Assembly (NCBI GenBank): GCA_018296165.2
Contig: JACKQL020000022.1
Coordinates: 310,001 to 374,000 of the forward strand
Origin: Termitomyces sp. T153
Lineage: Eukaryota > Basidiomycota > Agaricomycetes > Agaricales > Lyophyllaceae
Direction of reading: 5' to 3'
DNA length: 64,000 bases
Positions 35,313 through 45,081 of this stretch are shown piece after piece (position 1 is the stretch's first letter; each line of letters begins with the position of its first letter). The notes beneath the pieces are model-generated. The model did not search any database and was not told the DNA's origin. It was given only the letters and a program-made list of their open reading frames with translations. Made by a program: the position numbers and the translations under genes.

Positions 35313-37393
35313 AAGTCCACTGATGCAACAATCCAGTGGGCAGCTGGGATAGGAAGAGGGTGGAGCTGACTCATGGGTGACTGATACCAAGGCTTGGTGC
35401 AGAGACAGAGATTACAAATGCTGGTGTAGGTGCCTACATATTGGCATATCTGAGGCCACCAGTAGTTCTGGGACACCAACTCTAGCATCTTCCATCTACT
35501 GGAATGTCAGGCTACACAAGAGTCATGGTGTTGTTCTACAATGTGTCAGCAGAGTTCAGAAATGTTAGGCACATAGGTGCACCCTCAGAAGGGTTAGAAG
35601 CCCATCCTGAAGACCCCACTCACTTGCATGCACTGACTTTGCTGGCTCATTGTGCTTGTAGGGCCTGGGCAGCCTGGACAACTGCATTCTCTTGTGCACT
35701 CTCTCAATTTCCTTGGTGGATGACCTTGAGGATGTTTGCCTCATCTCCTTGGTACACAGTATTTCCTTGTCATGGATCTCATAGTTTTGTTCTACTGCAT
35801 TAAGGCTCTTGGAGTAGAAGGCTACAGGATGCCACTTGCCATCCTCCTTTGAATGCTGAGAGAGAACTGCTCCCATGGCAAAGTCAGAGCTATCAGCTTC
35901 AACACAGAAGGAAGAGTCATCATCAGGGAACAGGAAGACTAGTTTCAAGGTGACAGCTTGCTTGAGGGCATCAAAGGCAAATTGTTGCAAGGACTCTCAC
36001 CATCATGCTGTGTCCTTGATAGTGAGGTCAAAGCATGGTGGGAGAAATCCTGTATGAACCTCTGGTAGAAGTTAACAAATCCTAGAAAGGGCTGCACTTC
36101 CTTCTTGTTCCTTGACTTGGGCCACTCTGCTATACCTGCCACCTTAACAGGATCCATCTCTGCCATCCCATGTGAGATGATCAAACCTAGGTACTCAACC
36201 TTAGTCTGTTCAAACTCACACCTTTCAGACATCAGATAGAGCTGGTGTTGGTGGAGGCATTCCAAGACAATATGCATGACCTGGCAATGCTCTCCCAAAG
36301 TCTTGCTGTAGATGAGAATATTGTCAAGCTACATGCAAACAACACCTTCCACAATCAGATCATGGAGGATGTCATTCATCATAGTCTGGAAGGTGGCCAG
36401 GCTGTTGGCAAGACCAAAGAACATCACCAGAGGTTCAAAGAGTCCACAATTAGTTCAGAATGCTGCCTTCTACTCATCTCCCTCTTTGATGTGCACATTG
36501 TTGTAGCCTCAACAGACATCCAAATTGGTGAAGTAGCATGCACCTTAAAGGTTGTTGACAAGTTCAGAGATGAGTGGTAAGGGATAGTGATTCTTCACCA
36601 TCATTGCATTCAAGACTTGATAGTTCTGAACCAGATAAAGAGACCCATCCTTCTTAATAAAAAAGACTGGGAAGGCCATTAGGAACATAGAGGGTTGTAT
36701 CCAACCAGAGCTAAGGTTCTCCTGCAGAAACACATCCAGCTCATTCAGCTCACAGAGCACATGCAGATAGACTCTGCAGCTGGACAGCAACTCATCTTCA
36801 CCTCATCCTTAGTCCAGTCAAGCTTGGGGTTATGTTGGGATGATGTTCACATAACCAAGTGAACTCTAGGGTCATGTCTTGCTTCCCCAAACTATTGACA
36901 GCAAAAGCAGCTCACTCCAAGTGGTCCTGGTAATAAGGAACCAGGTCTGCCACCAAACAAATAGAGCCAGCTTCATTAAGCATACCATCAACATTGTACA
37001 TGGGGATAGGGATAGGGTGAGAGAGGGGGTGAGTGGTGAGACAATGTCATTGCACATAGTCTGTGTTAAGGAAGAGGCCTACTGCCCCACTGTCAAAAGC
37101 AGGGCAACCATACTTTAGGTCTGCTAGGTGTCCCTTGTCTCAATTTCTACCTGTAGCTTCAAGGAGTTGGCAGAAGGGGTGGAAACAACAATGTAGCAAT
37201 GGGGGAGACAACATTCATATGCAAAAATCCAGAGGCATGGGTTAAGAGGTGTATTCTCAGCTGAGACTTTAGCTAGGGAGGGGGCTTTGTATGTCTGATA
37301 GGGGGCTTATCATTTTGGACATAGTATCAAAGATGGAAACAGATATATTTGGATCTATGAACAGGAGAGAAAAACAATGAGCACTAACTGGGA
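35313..37393 (-). pseudogene. Element G: inverted pol remnant of the B family
   Basis: Minus strand. From right to left: end of gag or linker (ISVSIFDTMSKMISPLSD near 37310), protease region, reverse transcriptase ([20 protein letters not shown] at about 36660, QTKVEYLGLIISHGMAEMD at 36160), RNase H (FCVEADSSDFAMGAVLSQHS at 35870), then a deletion of roughly 330 bp leading to the H2C2 finger (LELVSQNYWWPQICQYVGTY at 35430) and the first residues of the integrase core (ASVDF), where it stops at the LTR of B. It is the same family as B but in opposite orientation. Its catalytic YDD lies in a damaged stretch. Confidence 0.83.
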
Positions 37394-38756
37394 GAGGCAT
37401 AAACAACCATGGCAAGTCAAGGCTAGAAACAAGACCCAAGATCATGGTAATGGATGTGGAAATCAAGATAGAGAAGACACACAAATTCTTAGGAGTGTTA
37501 TCAGATCAGGAACTGTGATTCAAAGAACATGCAGCCTATGCTCGGGGGAAAGGAAAAGCAACCACAATGCAGATGAAGCATCCAGACAAGGTCAATGGAG
37601 GAGTGGGAAGAGTGCTCATGAGAAGGTTATACAAAGTGGTGGTGGCACCAACAATGCTGTATGCAGCAAGTGTGGGGTGCACACCAGACATTGACATCAA
37701 GGAGAAGGTGATAGAAGGGTTGAGGGGCTATGCAACAAAATTGGAGTGAGTACAGAGCTTGTGTGCACCACAAGTCAGTGCACTACAAGTCATGGGAGCA
37801 TTGAGGACAATACCAACAATGCTGGATTCACATGCAGGGCTAGCACTAATAGACATCAGGATCTTGAGGACCTGCATCAACATAGTGGCAGGAATAGCAA
37901 CATTACCAGACACACCCATTACACAAGCTGGAAGAGCAAGCAGCCAAGTTTGTATGGTGGCACACAGCACCCCTGCACTACATCCTCAAGGCATCTGGAG
38001 AACACCAAAACAAGTGGAAACTATAGTGGTGATCAGGAAGCTACTGGGCTGGGAATGCCCTGTACAGGTGACAATAGATGGTAGCTCTGAGGAAGTGGAG
38101 GAGAGGGAGTGGCAGGACAATGTGGAAATTAAGGTTTACATGGATGGGTCAGAGTTCAAGAGATTTGTAGGAGCAGTGGTGGTGCTGTATCAAGGGTTTA
38201 ACAAGGTGAGGGTTATGAGGAAGTATGTGGAGTTGGAGAGGAACTATACAGTTTTTAAGGGAGAGTGTGCAGAACAAGTATTGGGTATGGAACTGTTGAA
38301 GAAAAAGGTGAAGGAGCAAAGGAAGCTGAAGGGTGTGAAGTTAGAATCAGACAACCAAACAGGACTACTCAAGACATGGGACCAGGGACTGAGTGATATT
38401 TAGTTGACTGGATATTGGATTGGATTTGCAAGGTCAAAGGGATCAATCCCAGCATGGAAATGGAGATATATTGGACATTGGGACACATAGGTGCAATGGG
38501 CAATGAGCAGACAGACAGAGAAGCCAAGAAAGCAGCCAAGGGTGAGGAGACTGAGCTATGTGGGCTGTGGTTCCTTTAAAAGCCACTACCCAAATCCAAA
38601 AGTGGCTATTGTTGCATGACACAAAGCAGCATGGTGGATGGCAAAAAAAGACCAAATAAGACAGTCACCACAGTTCCTTAGGATCAAAGCTGTGAATCCA
38701 AACATGCCAAAGATTAAAGCCATTATAGCAACACTGGTGTTGCTTCCAAGGAAGGC
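37394..38756 (+). pseudogene. LINE J (Tad-like), RT end and RNase H
   Basis: This is the 3' part of a non-LTR retrotransposon. KIEKTHKFLGVLSDQELRFK and MRRLYKVVVAPTMLYAASVG match the thumb region after the RT domain. RNase H follows (VKVYMDGSEFK-like block KVYMDGSEFKRFVGAVVVLY at 38132, KLESDNQTGLLKTWDQG near 38340, and WTLGHIGAMGNEQTDREAKK near 38475). Stops occur near 37749, 38401 and 38578. The coding sequence continues at 39239 and 44921 after two later insertions. The 5' end joins remnant G at about 37394. Confidence 0.87.
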
Positions 38757-39233
38757 TGTAAGGGGATTACTCCTTTACAGGTAACTCCAACTCTATCCAG
38801 CCTTAGTCATAAGTATAGCATCATCTTTAGCATATCTGACTGACCAGCCACCAAGCCCCTGCACCCTCCAGTCAGTATTAGTCAGCCCTTCATAGTCCTC
38901 AGACTCTATGTCTCCTTTCAATGTATTGATAGTTATTACTGCTTAGCATACCTGGGCTGCTTACCACATATAGTATTAGTCATAGCATAGCCACAGATGT
39001 AGTATATAAGCCAGTTGTCAGGATAGAATATCCTTTGACCAATCAATAGCAGTGTTCCCCAGGTCTATCTAGTGAACCAATTGTGAGAACCCCAGTGTCA
39101 CTGCCTTGCTTGGCTCACTGCACTCACCCCTTGCCTGCCTCTTAGTCACTGTCCTACTCCTTCAATGCTTGCTTGTCACCTGTGCTAGCTTGCTCTTGTT
39201 GGGTTTTTCCATGGAGTGTTTGTTCCACTCACA
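38757..39233 (+). repeat. Solo LTR H, inserted in LINE J
   Basis: A 477-bp LTR, TGTAAGGGG to CCACTCACA, with a perfect 5-bp duplication AAGGC (38752-38756 and 39234-39238). Removing it restores the LINE reading frame (LLPRKAASLLIQLCTGHCLL). A TATA box (GTATATAAG) lies at 39002-39010. Orientation and superfamily are not certain; the TATA position suggests the plus strand. Confidence 0.88.
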
Positions 39234-39238
39234 AAGGC

Positions 39239-39433
39239 TGCCTCACTGCTTATACAACTGTGCACAGGACACTGCTTGCTGAACCAACATCTACACAGAA
39301 TCAAAAAAGTGAACTCACCCATCTGTTGTGCATGCAGGGATGCTATAGAGATGGTGGAACACTATCTGCTGAAATGCTAAGCATACAATGTCCAAAGGGC
39401 AGAGCTACACCAAATTGTGAGGCCAAACACTGA
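39239..39433 (+). pseudogene. LINE J, zinc-finger segment
   Basis: Translation gives LLIQLCTGHCLLNQHLHRIK and then ICCACRDAIEMVEHYLLKC with a stop, the C-terminal C-x2-C...H-x4-C finger of Tad-like LINEs. It ends at the insertion site of element I (ACTGA). Confidence 0.85.
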
Positions 39434-39617
39434 TGTCACGATACACGTGACCACGAACCCTTCACAGTAGCCGTAGTCTTACTATACTCTTTATCTTAGT
39501 CCATTACGTTCTTAGGTATGTCGTTATCTCGCTAGATGTGGTGTTAACTACATAATATTATTACGTTCTTAGTGCTATCGACGCGTCGCGTTGCGAACCG
39601 CCTGTCTTAGCCTTACA
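39434..39617 (+). repeat. Element I 5' LTR
   Basis: 184 bp, TGTCACGATACACG to TTAGCCTTACA. It contains ATCTTAGTCCA (39493-39503), the complement of the primer-binding site. No clear TATA box is seen about 30 nt upstream of it. It differs from the 3' LTR at five positions, all CpG. Confidence 0.95.
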
Positions 39618-39619
39618 CT

Positions 39620-39630
39620 TGGACTAAGAT
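39620..39630 (+). promoter_or_regulatory. Element I primer-binding site, self-complementary type
   Basis: TGGACTAAGAT begins 2 nt after the LTR and is the exact 11-nt complement of ATCTTAGTCCA in the LTR at 39493-39503. This predicts that the mRNA starts at 39493 and primes its own reverse transcription. Confidence 0.75.
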
Positions 39631-39655
39631 TCTTGCAAAATTTTCTCTTCGAGCA

Positions 39656-40684
39656 ATGATGACCCCAAGTGCACCGGATGCGACGGCGGCGGACCAGCGG
39701 GTCGTGGACATGGTTTTTCAGGCGATCCAGGCGCAGCTGACGGCACAGCTGCAGGCTAGCCTCGACGGTATTCACGAGAGTCTTGAGGGTGTATACCAAC
39801 GCCTTACGTGTCTGGAACAGGCAGCCTTGGAACCGAGGGCCGCGGGTCGCATCCCGAAGATAAACCCGCCAGAGGTGTACGATGGCAAGTCCAAGCAGCT
39901 TGCAGATCAATTCACGCGTCAGGTCGAAGCAGCGGCGGAATTCGAGTCGTTCCGGGATGATCGCCAGAAGATCGTCTGGGCCCAGTCATACCTGTCCGGC
40001 TCGGCACAGGAGTGGTCGTGTGTCATAACCACTGGGTCAGGCAATCCGGACCTGAACCCTCAACGTTTCCAGTGGGATGCTTGGTTGGCCGACTTTCGGG
40101 CCGCGTTCTGCACTCGTGATCCTGCGCAGGACGCGCTGACACATCTGGGTCAGCTGCAACAGGGGTCGAAATCCATCACCGATTATTGCACGGTTTTTTT
40201 CGAGCTGCGAGGAAAACTTGGGCGTGGAGATGCTGATGGTGAGTACGTAAAGGATCGTTTTTGGAAAGGCTTGAACCCGGCGGCGATGGAGGCACTGGTG
40301 CACATGGATTACCAGACGGTTGAGGAAGCCCGGGACATCCTGCTCTGCCGGGAGGCCAAGCTGGTGGATATGGCAGCTCGGAGGAAGAGTACTTGGCAGA
40401 CTGCGTCTGCGGGGTCTCACCGGGCCTCAGCGACTGCTGCAACGGCAACTGCTGGTGCGGGAGCTCCGTCGCGCTCTGCTCCGCCGGCGGCGCCTGCGGA
40501 TCCGAACGCTATGGACGTTGATTGCGCGAAGGTGACGGCGGCCAGTCGCAAGTGCTACAAGTGTGGACAGGCGGGGCATCTCATTGCGCAGTGCCCGCTC
40601 TGGATGGAGTCGATCAAAGCGGTGGTCCTCGAGGCCGTGGCAAATGGGAGGAAGGAGGAGGAGCCCAAGCCGGGTTTTGTGTAG
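39656..40684 (+). CDS. Element I Gag
   Basis: A 342-residue structural protein that packages the element RNA. An N-terminal region likely to form a coiled coil (residues 15-60, QAQLTAQLQASLDGIHESLE) is followed by the retrotransposon gag domain (INPPEVYDGKSKQLADQFTR near 63 onwards, then YLSGSAQEWS), an Ala/Pro linker and a CCHC zinc knuckle (C300, C303, H308, C313, in CYKCGQAGHLIAQC). Two ATGs in a row (39656 and 39659); I took the first. The stop TAG at 40682-40684 lies 4 nt downstream of a slippery heptamer that would shift ribosomes into pol. Intact. Confidence 0.93.
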   Translation: MMTPSAPDATAADQRVVDMVFQAIQAQLTAQLQASLDGIHESLEGVYQRLTCLEQAALEPRAAGRIPKINPPEVYDGKSKQLADQFTRQVEAAAEFESFRDDRQKIVWAQSYLSGSAQEWSCVITTGSGNPDLNPQRFQWDAWLADFRAAFCTRDPAQDALTHLGQLQQGSKSITDYCTVFFELRGKLGRGDADGEYVKDRFWKGLNPAAMEALVHMDYQTVEEARDILLCREAKLVDMAARRKSTWQTASAGSHRASATAATATAGAGAPSRSAPPAAPADPNAMDVDCAKVTAASRKCYKCGQAGHLIAQCPLWMESIKAVVLEAVANGRKEEEPKPGFV

Positions 40685-43600
40685 GGTTGCCCCGTGTTGT
40701 CGCGGCGGGTGCAACCGAACAGGTTCATGTATTCCCATCTGTTAATCAAGAGGTTTTGCATGATCTGAGCGCAGCAAGTGTGAGGAAAGGGCGGCGTAGA
40801 ACGGGACGAGTGGCAGTGATCCATGCGCGAACACCGCGGTCTGATCACGCAGCGTTAGAGCTTCCGGTGACGTTGCGGGTGCACGGTAGAGGGGGTGTGG
40901 TGCTGGTGGATATGAGGGCGATGGTAGATTCCGGTGCGAGTTGCTGCGTGGTGAACCCCCATTTCATCGCGGAACAGCGGCTGACGCTGGTTAGGAAGAG
41001 CCGGCCAATGCGTCTCCGCACGATTGACAACTCGGAGGTCAAGTCGGGCCTCATTACGGACGAGGTTCATTTGCGCATGGTGATTGGGGACCACGAGGAG
41101 ATGTTGGTCTTCGACGTCACGGACATCGGGGATGACAATTTGATCTTGGGTGTCAATTGGCTGCGGCGGCACAGCCCGACTATCGACTGGGTCCGGTCAA
41201 CAGTGGAGTTTGCCTCGGAGTTCTGCAAGAGGTCATGCTTACCAGACGTGTGTCTTGCACCTGGAGTGCAGCGACGCCGACCTTTTGACGCGCGGGCACG
41301 CAAGGCAGCTAGGGTGGTGTCACCCCCGGCAGGTCGTGCGAAGGCGGGACTACCAGCAGAATCATTCCACGGGCTGAAGCGGGCGTGGACTCGTTGGACA
41401 CGTTTCTGGAGGGGTCAGCGGCGAGAGGCGGTGCGGTTGGCAAGGGTGGCAATTGATGAGGCGATTGTGTTTGGGGAAGGGGTGGCGGGGTCGAGTAACA
41501 GTGGGGCAGTGTGCTTGGAGCAGAAGTGGGACTTGGAGTCGACACGAGGGTCTGAGGGGCCGCAGTTAGTGGAGGTGCGAGGGGCAGCGGGGCGGAGTTT
41601 TTTGCAGGTACTGGCAGAGGGGGAGACCAGGCGGAAGGGGGTGCAGGGAAAGGCGGTGGAGGAGATGGTGCCGGTGGAGTTCCACGAGTTTCTCGACGTT
41701 TTTGACAAGGCCAAGTCAGAGCGGTTGCCGGCGCATATGAAGTACGACCTCGGCATCAAACTCGTGGATGGGGCTGAGGTGCCGCCGCCAGGACGGCTCT
41801 ATCAGCTGGCGCCAGCGGAGCTGAAGGCCTTGCGAGAGTTCATCGATGAGAACCTTGCAAAGGGCTATATCAGGCAGTCCAGCGCACCATGTGGCGCCCC
41901 TGTCTTCTTTGTCAAGAAGAAGGATGGGGCGCTGCGCCTGGTGGTGGACTTTCGGGCGATGAATGCCCTGACCAAGCCAGACGCGTACCCGATTCCGCTG
42001 ACAAATGAACTCTTGGATCGACTGAAGGCGGCGAAGGTGTTTACTACGTTGGATATGCGGTGGGGCTACTACAATGTGCGGGTGCGTGAGGGGGATGAGT
42101 GGAAGACCTCTTTTCGTACAAGGTATGGCCAGTTTGAGTTCTTGGTAATGCAGTTTGGCTTGTGTAACGCGCCGGCGGCATTTCAGCGCATGGTCAACGA
42201 GTTGTTCCATGACCTGGTCGACGTCTACGTGGTTCTGTATTTGGACGACATTATCATCTTTTCTGAAGACCCAGCCTTGCATGATGCCCATGTGCGAGAG
42301 GTTCTGCAGCGTTTACGACGTGCTGATCTGTTCTTGAAGCCAGAGAAGTGTCGGTTCAGGACAGCGGAGGTCGACTACCTGGGCTTAAAGATTTCTCCTG
42401 GAAAGGTCGGTATGGATCCGGTAAAGGTCAGCGGCGTTACGGATTGGCCTACACCTCAAAATGTTCGGCACGTCAATCAGTTCTTAGGTTTCTGCAATTT
42501 CTATCGGCGTTTTGTGGAGGATTACGCGGTGTTGGCAAGGCCATTGGAGGACCTGAAGCGGAAGGATCGTGCGTGGAGGTGGGGGGTGGTGGAGCAGCAG
42601 GCGTTTGAGGGGCTAAAGGCGGCGTTTGTGCAGGCACCAGTGCTTATGATGCCGGACACGGACGCGCAATTTCGTGTGGAAACGGATGCGTCGGACTTTG
42701 CGGTGGGGGCGGTGTTGTCGCAGAAGTCGAAGGATGGTGATTGGAGGCCAGTGGCATTTTTCTCGAAGGCAATGCAACTGGCGGAACGGAATTATGACAT
42801 ACATGACAAGGAACTGCTCTCAGTCGTACGGGCTTTCGAGGTGTGGCGTCCATACCTGGAAGGTAGCGCGTTTTCAGTCAAAGTCTTCTCGGATCATTGG
42901 AACCTCGAGTACTTCATGACGGCGAGGGACCTGACACGACGCCAGGCGAGGTGGAGCCTGTTCTTAAATCGTTTTGCCTTTGTGATCCAGCACAGGCCAG
43001 GTCGTTTGAGCACGGGGCCTGATGGTTTGTCTCGGCGACCTGATCATGAGGTGCCAGCGGAGGCTCGCGATAATGTTCAGCAGACACTCTTGTCAGAGGA
43101 ACGGGTGGCAAAGAGGGGGGTGGTGGTGAAACTGCGCTGTTGTGGGTACTCAGAGGTGGTGGCGAGGGTGGCGGCGACGCAGGAGATACTGGCAGATGGC
43201 AGCATCATGAACCTGATCAGGATGGCGACACCACGGGACCCAAGGCTGGCACCGGTTTTGCAACTGGAGGACACCCCTGCGCTGGTGAGGTCACGCTTGC
43301 GGGAGTTCACGGCAGAAGGGGGATTGGTGCGATTCCGCAACCTTGTGTACGTTCCGGATGACGAGAATATCAAGAGGCGTATCCTACAACTATACCACGA
43401 TTCAATTCCGGCTGGCCACCCTGGGCGCGCGAACACGTTGGCCCTAGTGGCACGAAACTATTATTGGCCCCGGATGTCCGAGTTTGTGCGCCGCTATGTG
43501 GATGGGTGTGAAGTTTGTCAGCGCATCAAGCCGAGACGTCAGAGACCTCACGGACCACTGCAACCACTTGAGGTGCCGGACGGACCCTGGCAGCACATCT

Positions 43601-44409
43601 CAACGGATTACGTGGGCCTGCTGCCGACTTCCCGTGGTTTTGACATGGTTCAGGTGGTCGTGGACAAGGCAACAAAGCGCGCGCATTTCTTGGGAGCGCG
43701 CTCCACGGACGATGCGGCGACAATGTGCGATAGTTTCATGGAGCATGTGTGGTGCTTACATGGCACCCCAAAGAAGATAGTCTCAGATCGTTGTCCGCAG
43801 TTTGTGGCACGGTACGCAAAGCGGATGTGGGAGCGCCTGGGCATCAAGCCAGCGCTGTCAACAGCGCATCACCCCCAATCCGACGGGCAGACGGAGCGCA
43901 TAAATCAGGAGCTCGAGGTCTACTTGCGTGCCTTTGTTGACTACTATCAGGATGATTGGATGAACTGGTTGCCGTTTGCGGAATTTGCTTACAACAACAG
44001 GGTTAGCTCAGCGACGGGAATGTCTCCTTTCTACGCAGAGTACGCGTACAACCCTACGTTTTCCATCGATCCAGTGAATTCACAGATGGTGCCCAAGGCG
44101 GATGAGCGGTTGGAGAGGATTCGGGAAGTGCAGCAGGAGCTGAGGGGGCTGTTAGAGTTGGCGGCGGTGAGGATGAAGCGTTTTTATGACGCGTGGGTGG
44201 ATGAGGCCCCGGATTTTGTTGCGGGCGATCGTGTGTTTCTGGAACGTGCTGACTTGCGCTCCGACAGGCCAAACCACAAGCTGGACTTCAAGAGGTTTGG
44301 CCCCTTCAGGGTTGCTCAGAAGATTTCAGACACGGCTTACCGATTGCACTTGCCCAATGGGTGGTCGATTCACGACGTGTTCCATGTATCGTGTCTGATT
44401 CCCGCGTGA
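40522..44409 (+). CDS. Element I Pol (protease, RT, RNase H, integrase)
   Basis: An open frame of 1295 codons, overlapping gag by 163 nt in the -1 frame. It is probably made as a Gag-Pol fusion, so the ATG at 40522 is only the first in the open frame. Domains: aspartic protease (DSGA at residue 136, closing with LILGVNWLRRHSPTIDW); reverse transcriptase (TTLDMRWGYYNVRVREGDEW, YLDD at 573-576); RNase H (VETDASDFAVGAVLSQ near 720); H2C2 finger from H959; integrase core with D1029, D1089 and E1125, the D-D-35-E spacing; and GPF module (LDFKRFGPFRVAQK). All catalytic residues are present. The TGA at 44407 stands where an Arg codon would continue into the chromodomain. Confidence 0.95.
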   Translation: MREGDGGQSQVLQVWTGGASHCAVPALDGVDQSGGPRGRGKWEEGGGAQAGFCVGLPRVVAAGATEQVHVFPSVNQEVLHDLSAASVRKGRRRTGRVAVIHARTPRSDHAALELPVTLRVHGRGGVVLVDMRAMVDSGASCCVVNPHFIAEQRLTLVRKSRPMRLRTIDNSEVKSGLITDEVHLRMVIGDHEEMLVFDVTDIGDDNLILGVNWLRRHSPTIDWVRSTVEFASEFCKRSCLPDVCLAPGVQRRRPFDARARKAARVVSPPAGRAKAGLPAESFHGLKRAWTRWTRFWRGQRREAVRLARVAIDEAIVFGEGVAGSSNSGAVCLEQKWDLESTRGSEGPQLVEVRGAAGRSFLQVLAEGETRRKGVQGKAVEEMVPVEFHEFLDVFDKAKSERLPAHMKYDLGIKLVDGAEVPPPGRLYQLAPAELKALREFIDENLAKGYIRQSSAPCGAPVFFVKKKDGALRLVVDFRAMNALTKPDAYPIPLTNELLDRLKAAKVFTTLDMRWGYYNVRVREGDEWKTSFRTRYGQFEFLVMQFGLCNAPAAFQRMVNELFHDLVDVYVVLYLDDIIIFSEDPALHDAHVREVLQRLRRADLFLKPEKCRFRTAEVDYLGLKISPGKVGMDPVKVSGVTDWPTPQNVRHVNQFLGFCNFYRRFVEDYAVLARPLEDLKRKDRAWRWGVVEQQAFEGLKAAFVQAPVLMMPDTDAQFRVETDASDFAVGAVLSQKSKDGDWRPVAFFSKAMQLAERNYDIHDKELLSVVRAFEVWRPYLEGSAFSVKVFSDHWNLEYFMTARDLTRRQARWSLFLNRFAFVIQHRPGRLSTGPDGLSRRPDHEVPAEARDNVQQTLLSEERVAKRGVVVKLRCCGYSEVVARVAATQEILADGSIMNLIRMATPRDPRLAPVLQLEDTPALVRSRLREFTAEGGLVRFRNLVYVPDDENIKRRILQLYHDSIPAGHPGRANTLALVARNYYWPRMSEFVRRYVDGCEVCQRIKPRRQRPHGPLQPLEVPDGPWQHISTDYVGLLPTSRGFDMVQVVVDKATKRAHFLGARSTDDAATMCDSFMEHVWCLHGTPKKIVSDRCPQFVARYAKRMWERLGIKPALSTAHHPQSDGQTERINQELEVYLRAFVDYYQDDWMNWLPFAEFAYNNRVSSATGMSPFYAEYAYNPTFSIDPVNSQMVPKADERLERIREVQQELRGLLELAAVRMKRFYDAWVDEAPDFVAGDRVFLERADLRSDRPNHKLDFKRFGPFRVAQKISDTAYRLHLPNGWSIHDVFHVSCLIPA
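40672..40716 (+). promoter_or_regulatory. Element I -1 ribosomal frameshift signal
   Basis: GGGTTTT at 40672-40678 is in the right phase of gag (codons CCG GGT TTT), fitting the X-XXY-YYZ rule for -1 slippage. After a 6-nt spacer comes a hairpin: GGTTGC (40685-40690) pairs with GCAACC (40711-40716), and CCCG (40691-40694) pairs with CGGG (40706-40709), with one bulged T and an 11-nt loop. The pol frame is -1 relative to gag, as required. Confidence 0.78.
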
Positions 44410-44676
44410 GAGGATACCATTTTGGGCCGGAAGCAAATTCCTCCGCCGACTGTGCAGATGGAGACGGGAGAGGAGGTGGAGATAGAGAGAATCTTGCGAG
44501 AGCGCAGAACCAGAGGGGGAGTGGCCGAGTTTTTAGTCCGGTGGAAGGGGTATGACGACAGCGAGGACAAGTGGCTCAAGGAATACGATATGCCTCATGC
44601 GCTGGAGGCCATTCAGGAGTTTAGGGCGAATGAGCAGGCGCGCGGCAAGGGCAGGCGTAGGAAGAAGAAGGCCTAG
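44410..44676 (+). CDS. Element I chromodomain, cut off from Pol by one TGA
   Basis: In the same frame as pol and separated from it by a single TGA. VEIERILRERRTRGGVAEFL followed by VRWKGYDDSEDKWLKEYDM is a chromodomain, the module that directs chromoviruses to marked chromatin, and the end is rich in Lys and Arg (RGKGRRRKKKA). The TGA follows GCG, so a CGA-to-TGA CpG transition explains it. Either this copy lost its chromodomain or the stop is read through. Confidence 0.85.
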   Translation, partial: EDTILGRKQIPPPTVQMETGEEVEIERILRERRTRGGVAEFLVRWKGYDDSEDKWLKEYDMPHALEAIQEFRANEQARGKGRRRKKKA

Positions 44677-44718
44677 AGTTGGCGTGGTTCTTTTTTTTTC
44701 ACTTCCCTCTACCTTACA

Positions 44719-44731
44719 AGCGGGGGGCGAG
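44719..44731 (+). promoter_or_regulatory. Element I polypurine tract
   Basis: AGCGGGGGGCGAG directly before the 3' LTR. Confidence 0.8.
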
Positions 44732-44915
44732 TGTCATGATACACGTGACCACAAACCCTTCACAGTAGCCGTAGTCTTACTATACTCTTTATCTTAGTCC
44801 ATTACGTTCTTAGGTATGTCGTTATCTCGCTAGATGTGGTGTTAACTACATAATATTATTACGTTCTTAGTGCTATCGACGCGTCGTGTTGCAAACTGCC
44901 TGTCTTAGCCTTACA
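44732..44915 (+). repeat. Element I 3' LTR
   Basis: 184 bp, matching the 5' LTR at 179 of 184 positions. All five differences are CpG in the 5' LTR and TpG or CpA here. Confidence 0.95.
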
Positions 44916-45081
44916 ACTGATGCCCTTGCAATGCTGTTGAGTGACCAGAATGCAGTGAAACCACTATTTAGATATCTCCATGCAACAGGGAGGTTCTTGA
45001 GATATTATGAAGACCTGACATACCTCAGGAGGCTGAAGGGGAGCCCAAGTAGAGGGGGAAGATGGGGTGCAATGGTAGCCT
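44916..45081 (+). pseudogene. LINE J, C-terminal end
   Basis: After element I the LINE frame resumes (ALAMLLSDQNAVKPLFRYLH, ATGRFLRYYEDLTYL) and ends at the TAA at 45079-45081. The pattern fits the residues after the zinc finger of Tad-like LINEs (the usual ...LLQYINDTGRF block). Confidence 0.82.

Larger units (their letters stand above)
39434..44915 (+). mobile_element. Gypsy element I, full length and recent
   Basis: A complete 5482-bp Ty3/gypsy chromovirus inserted in LINE J. Two 184-bp LTRs and a perfect duplication ACTGA (39429-39433 and 44916-44920). Gag and pol are open apart from one TGA before the chromodomain. It is more GC-rich than its surroundings and differs in sequence and LTR size from the A/C/D and B families. 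Confidence 0.96.
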
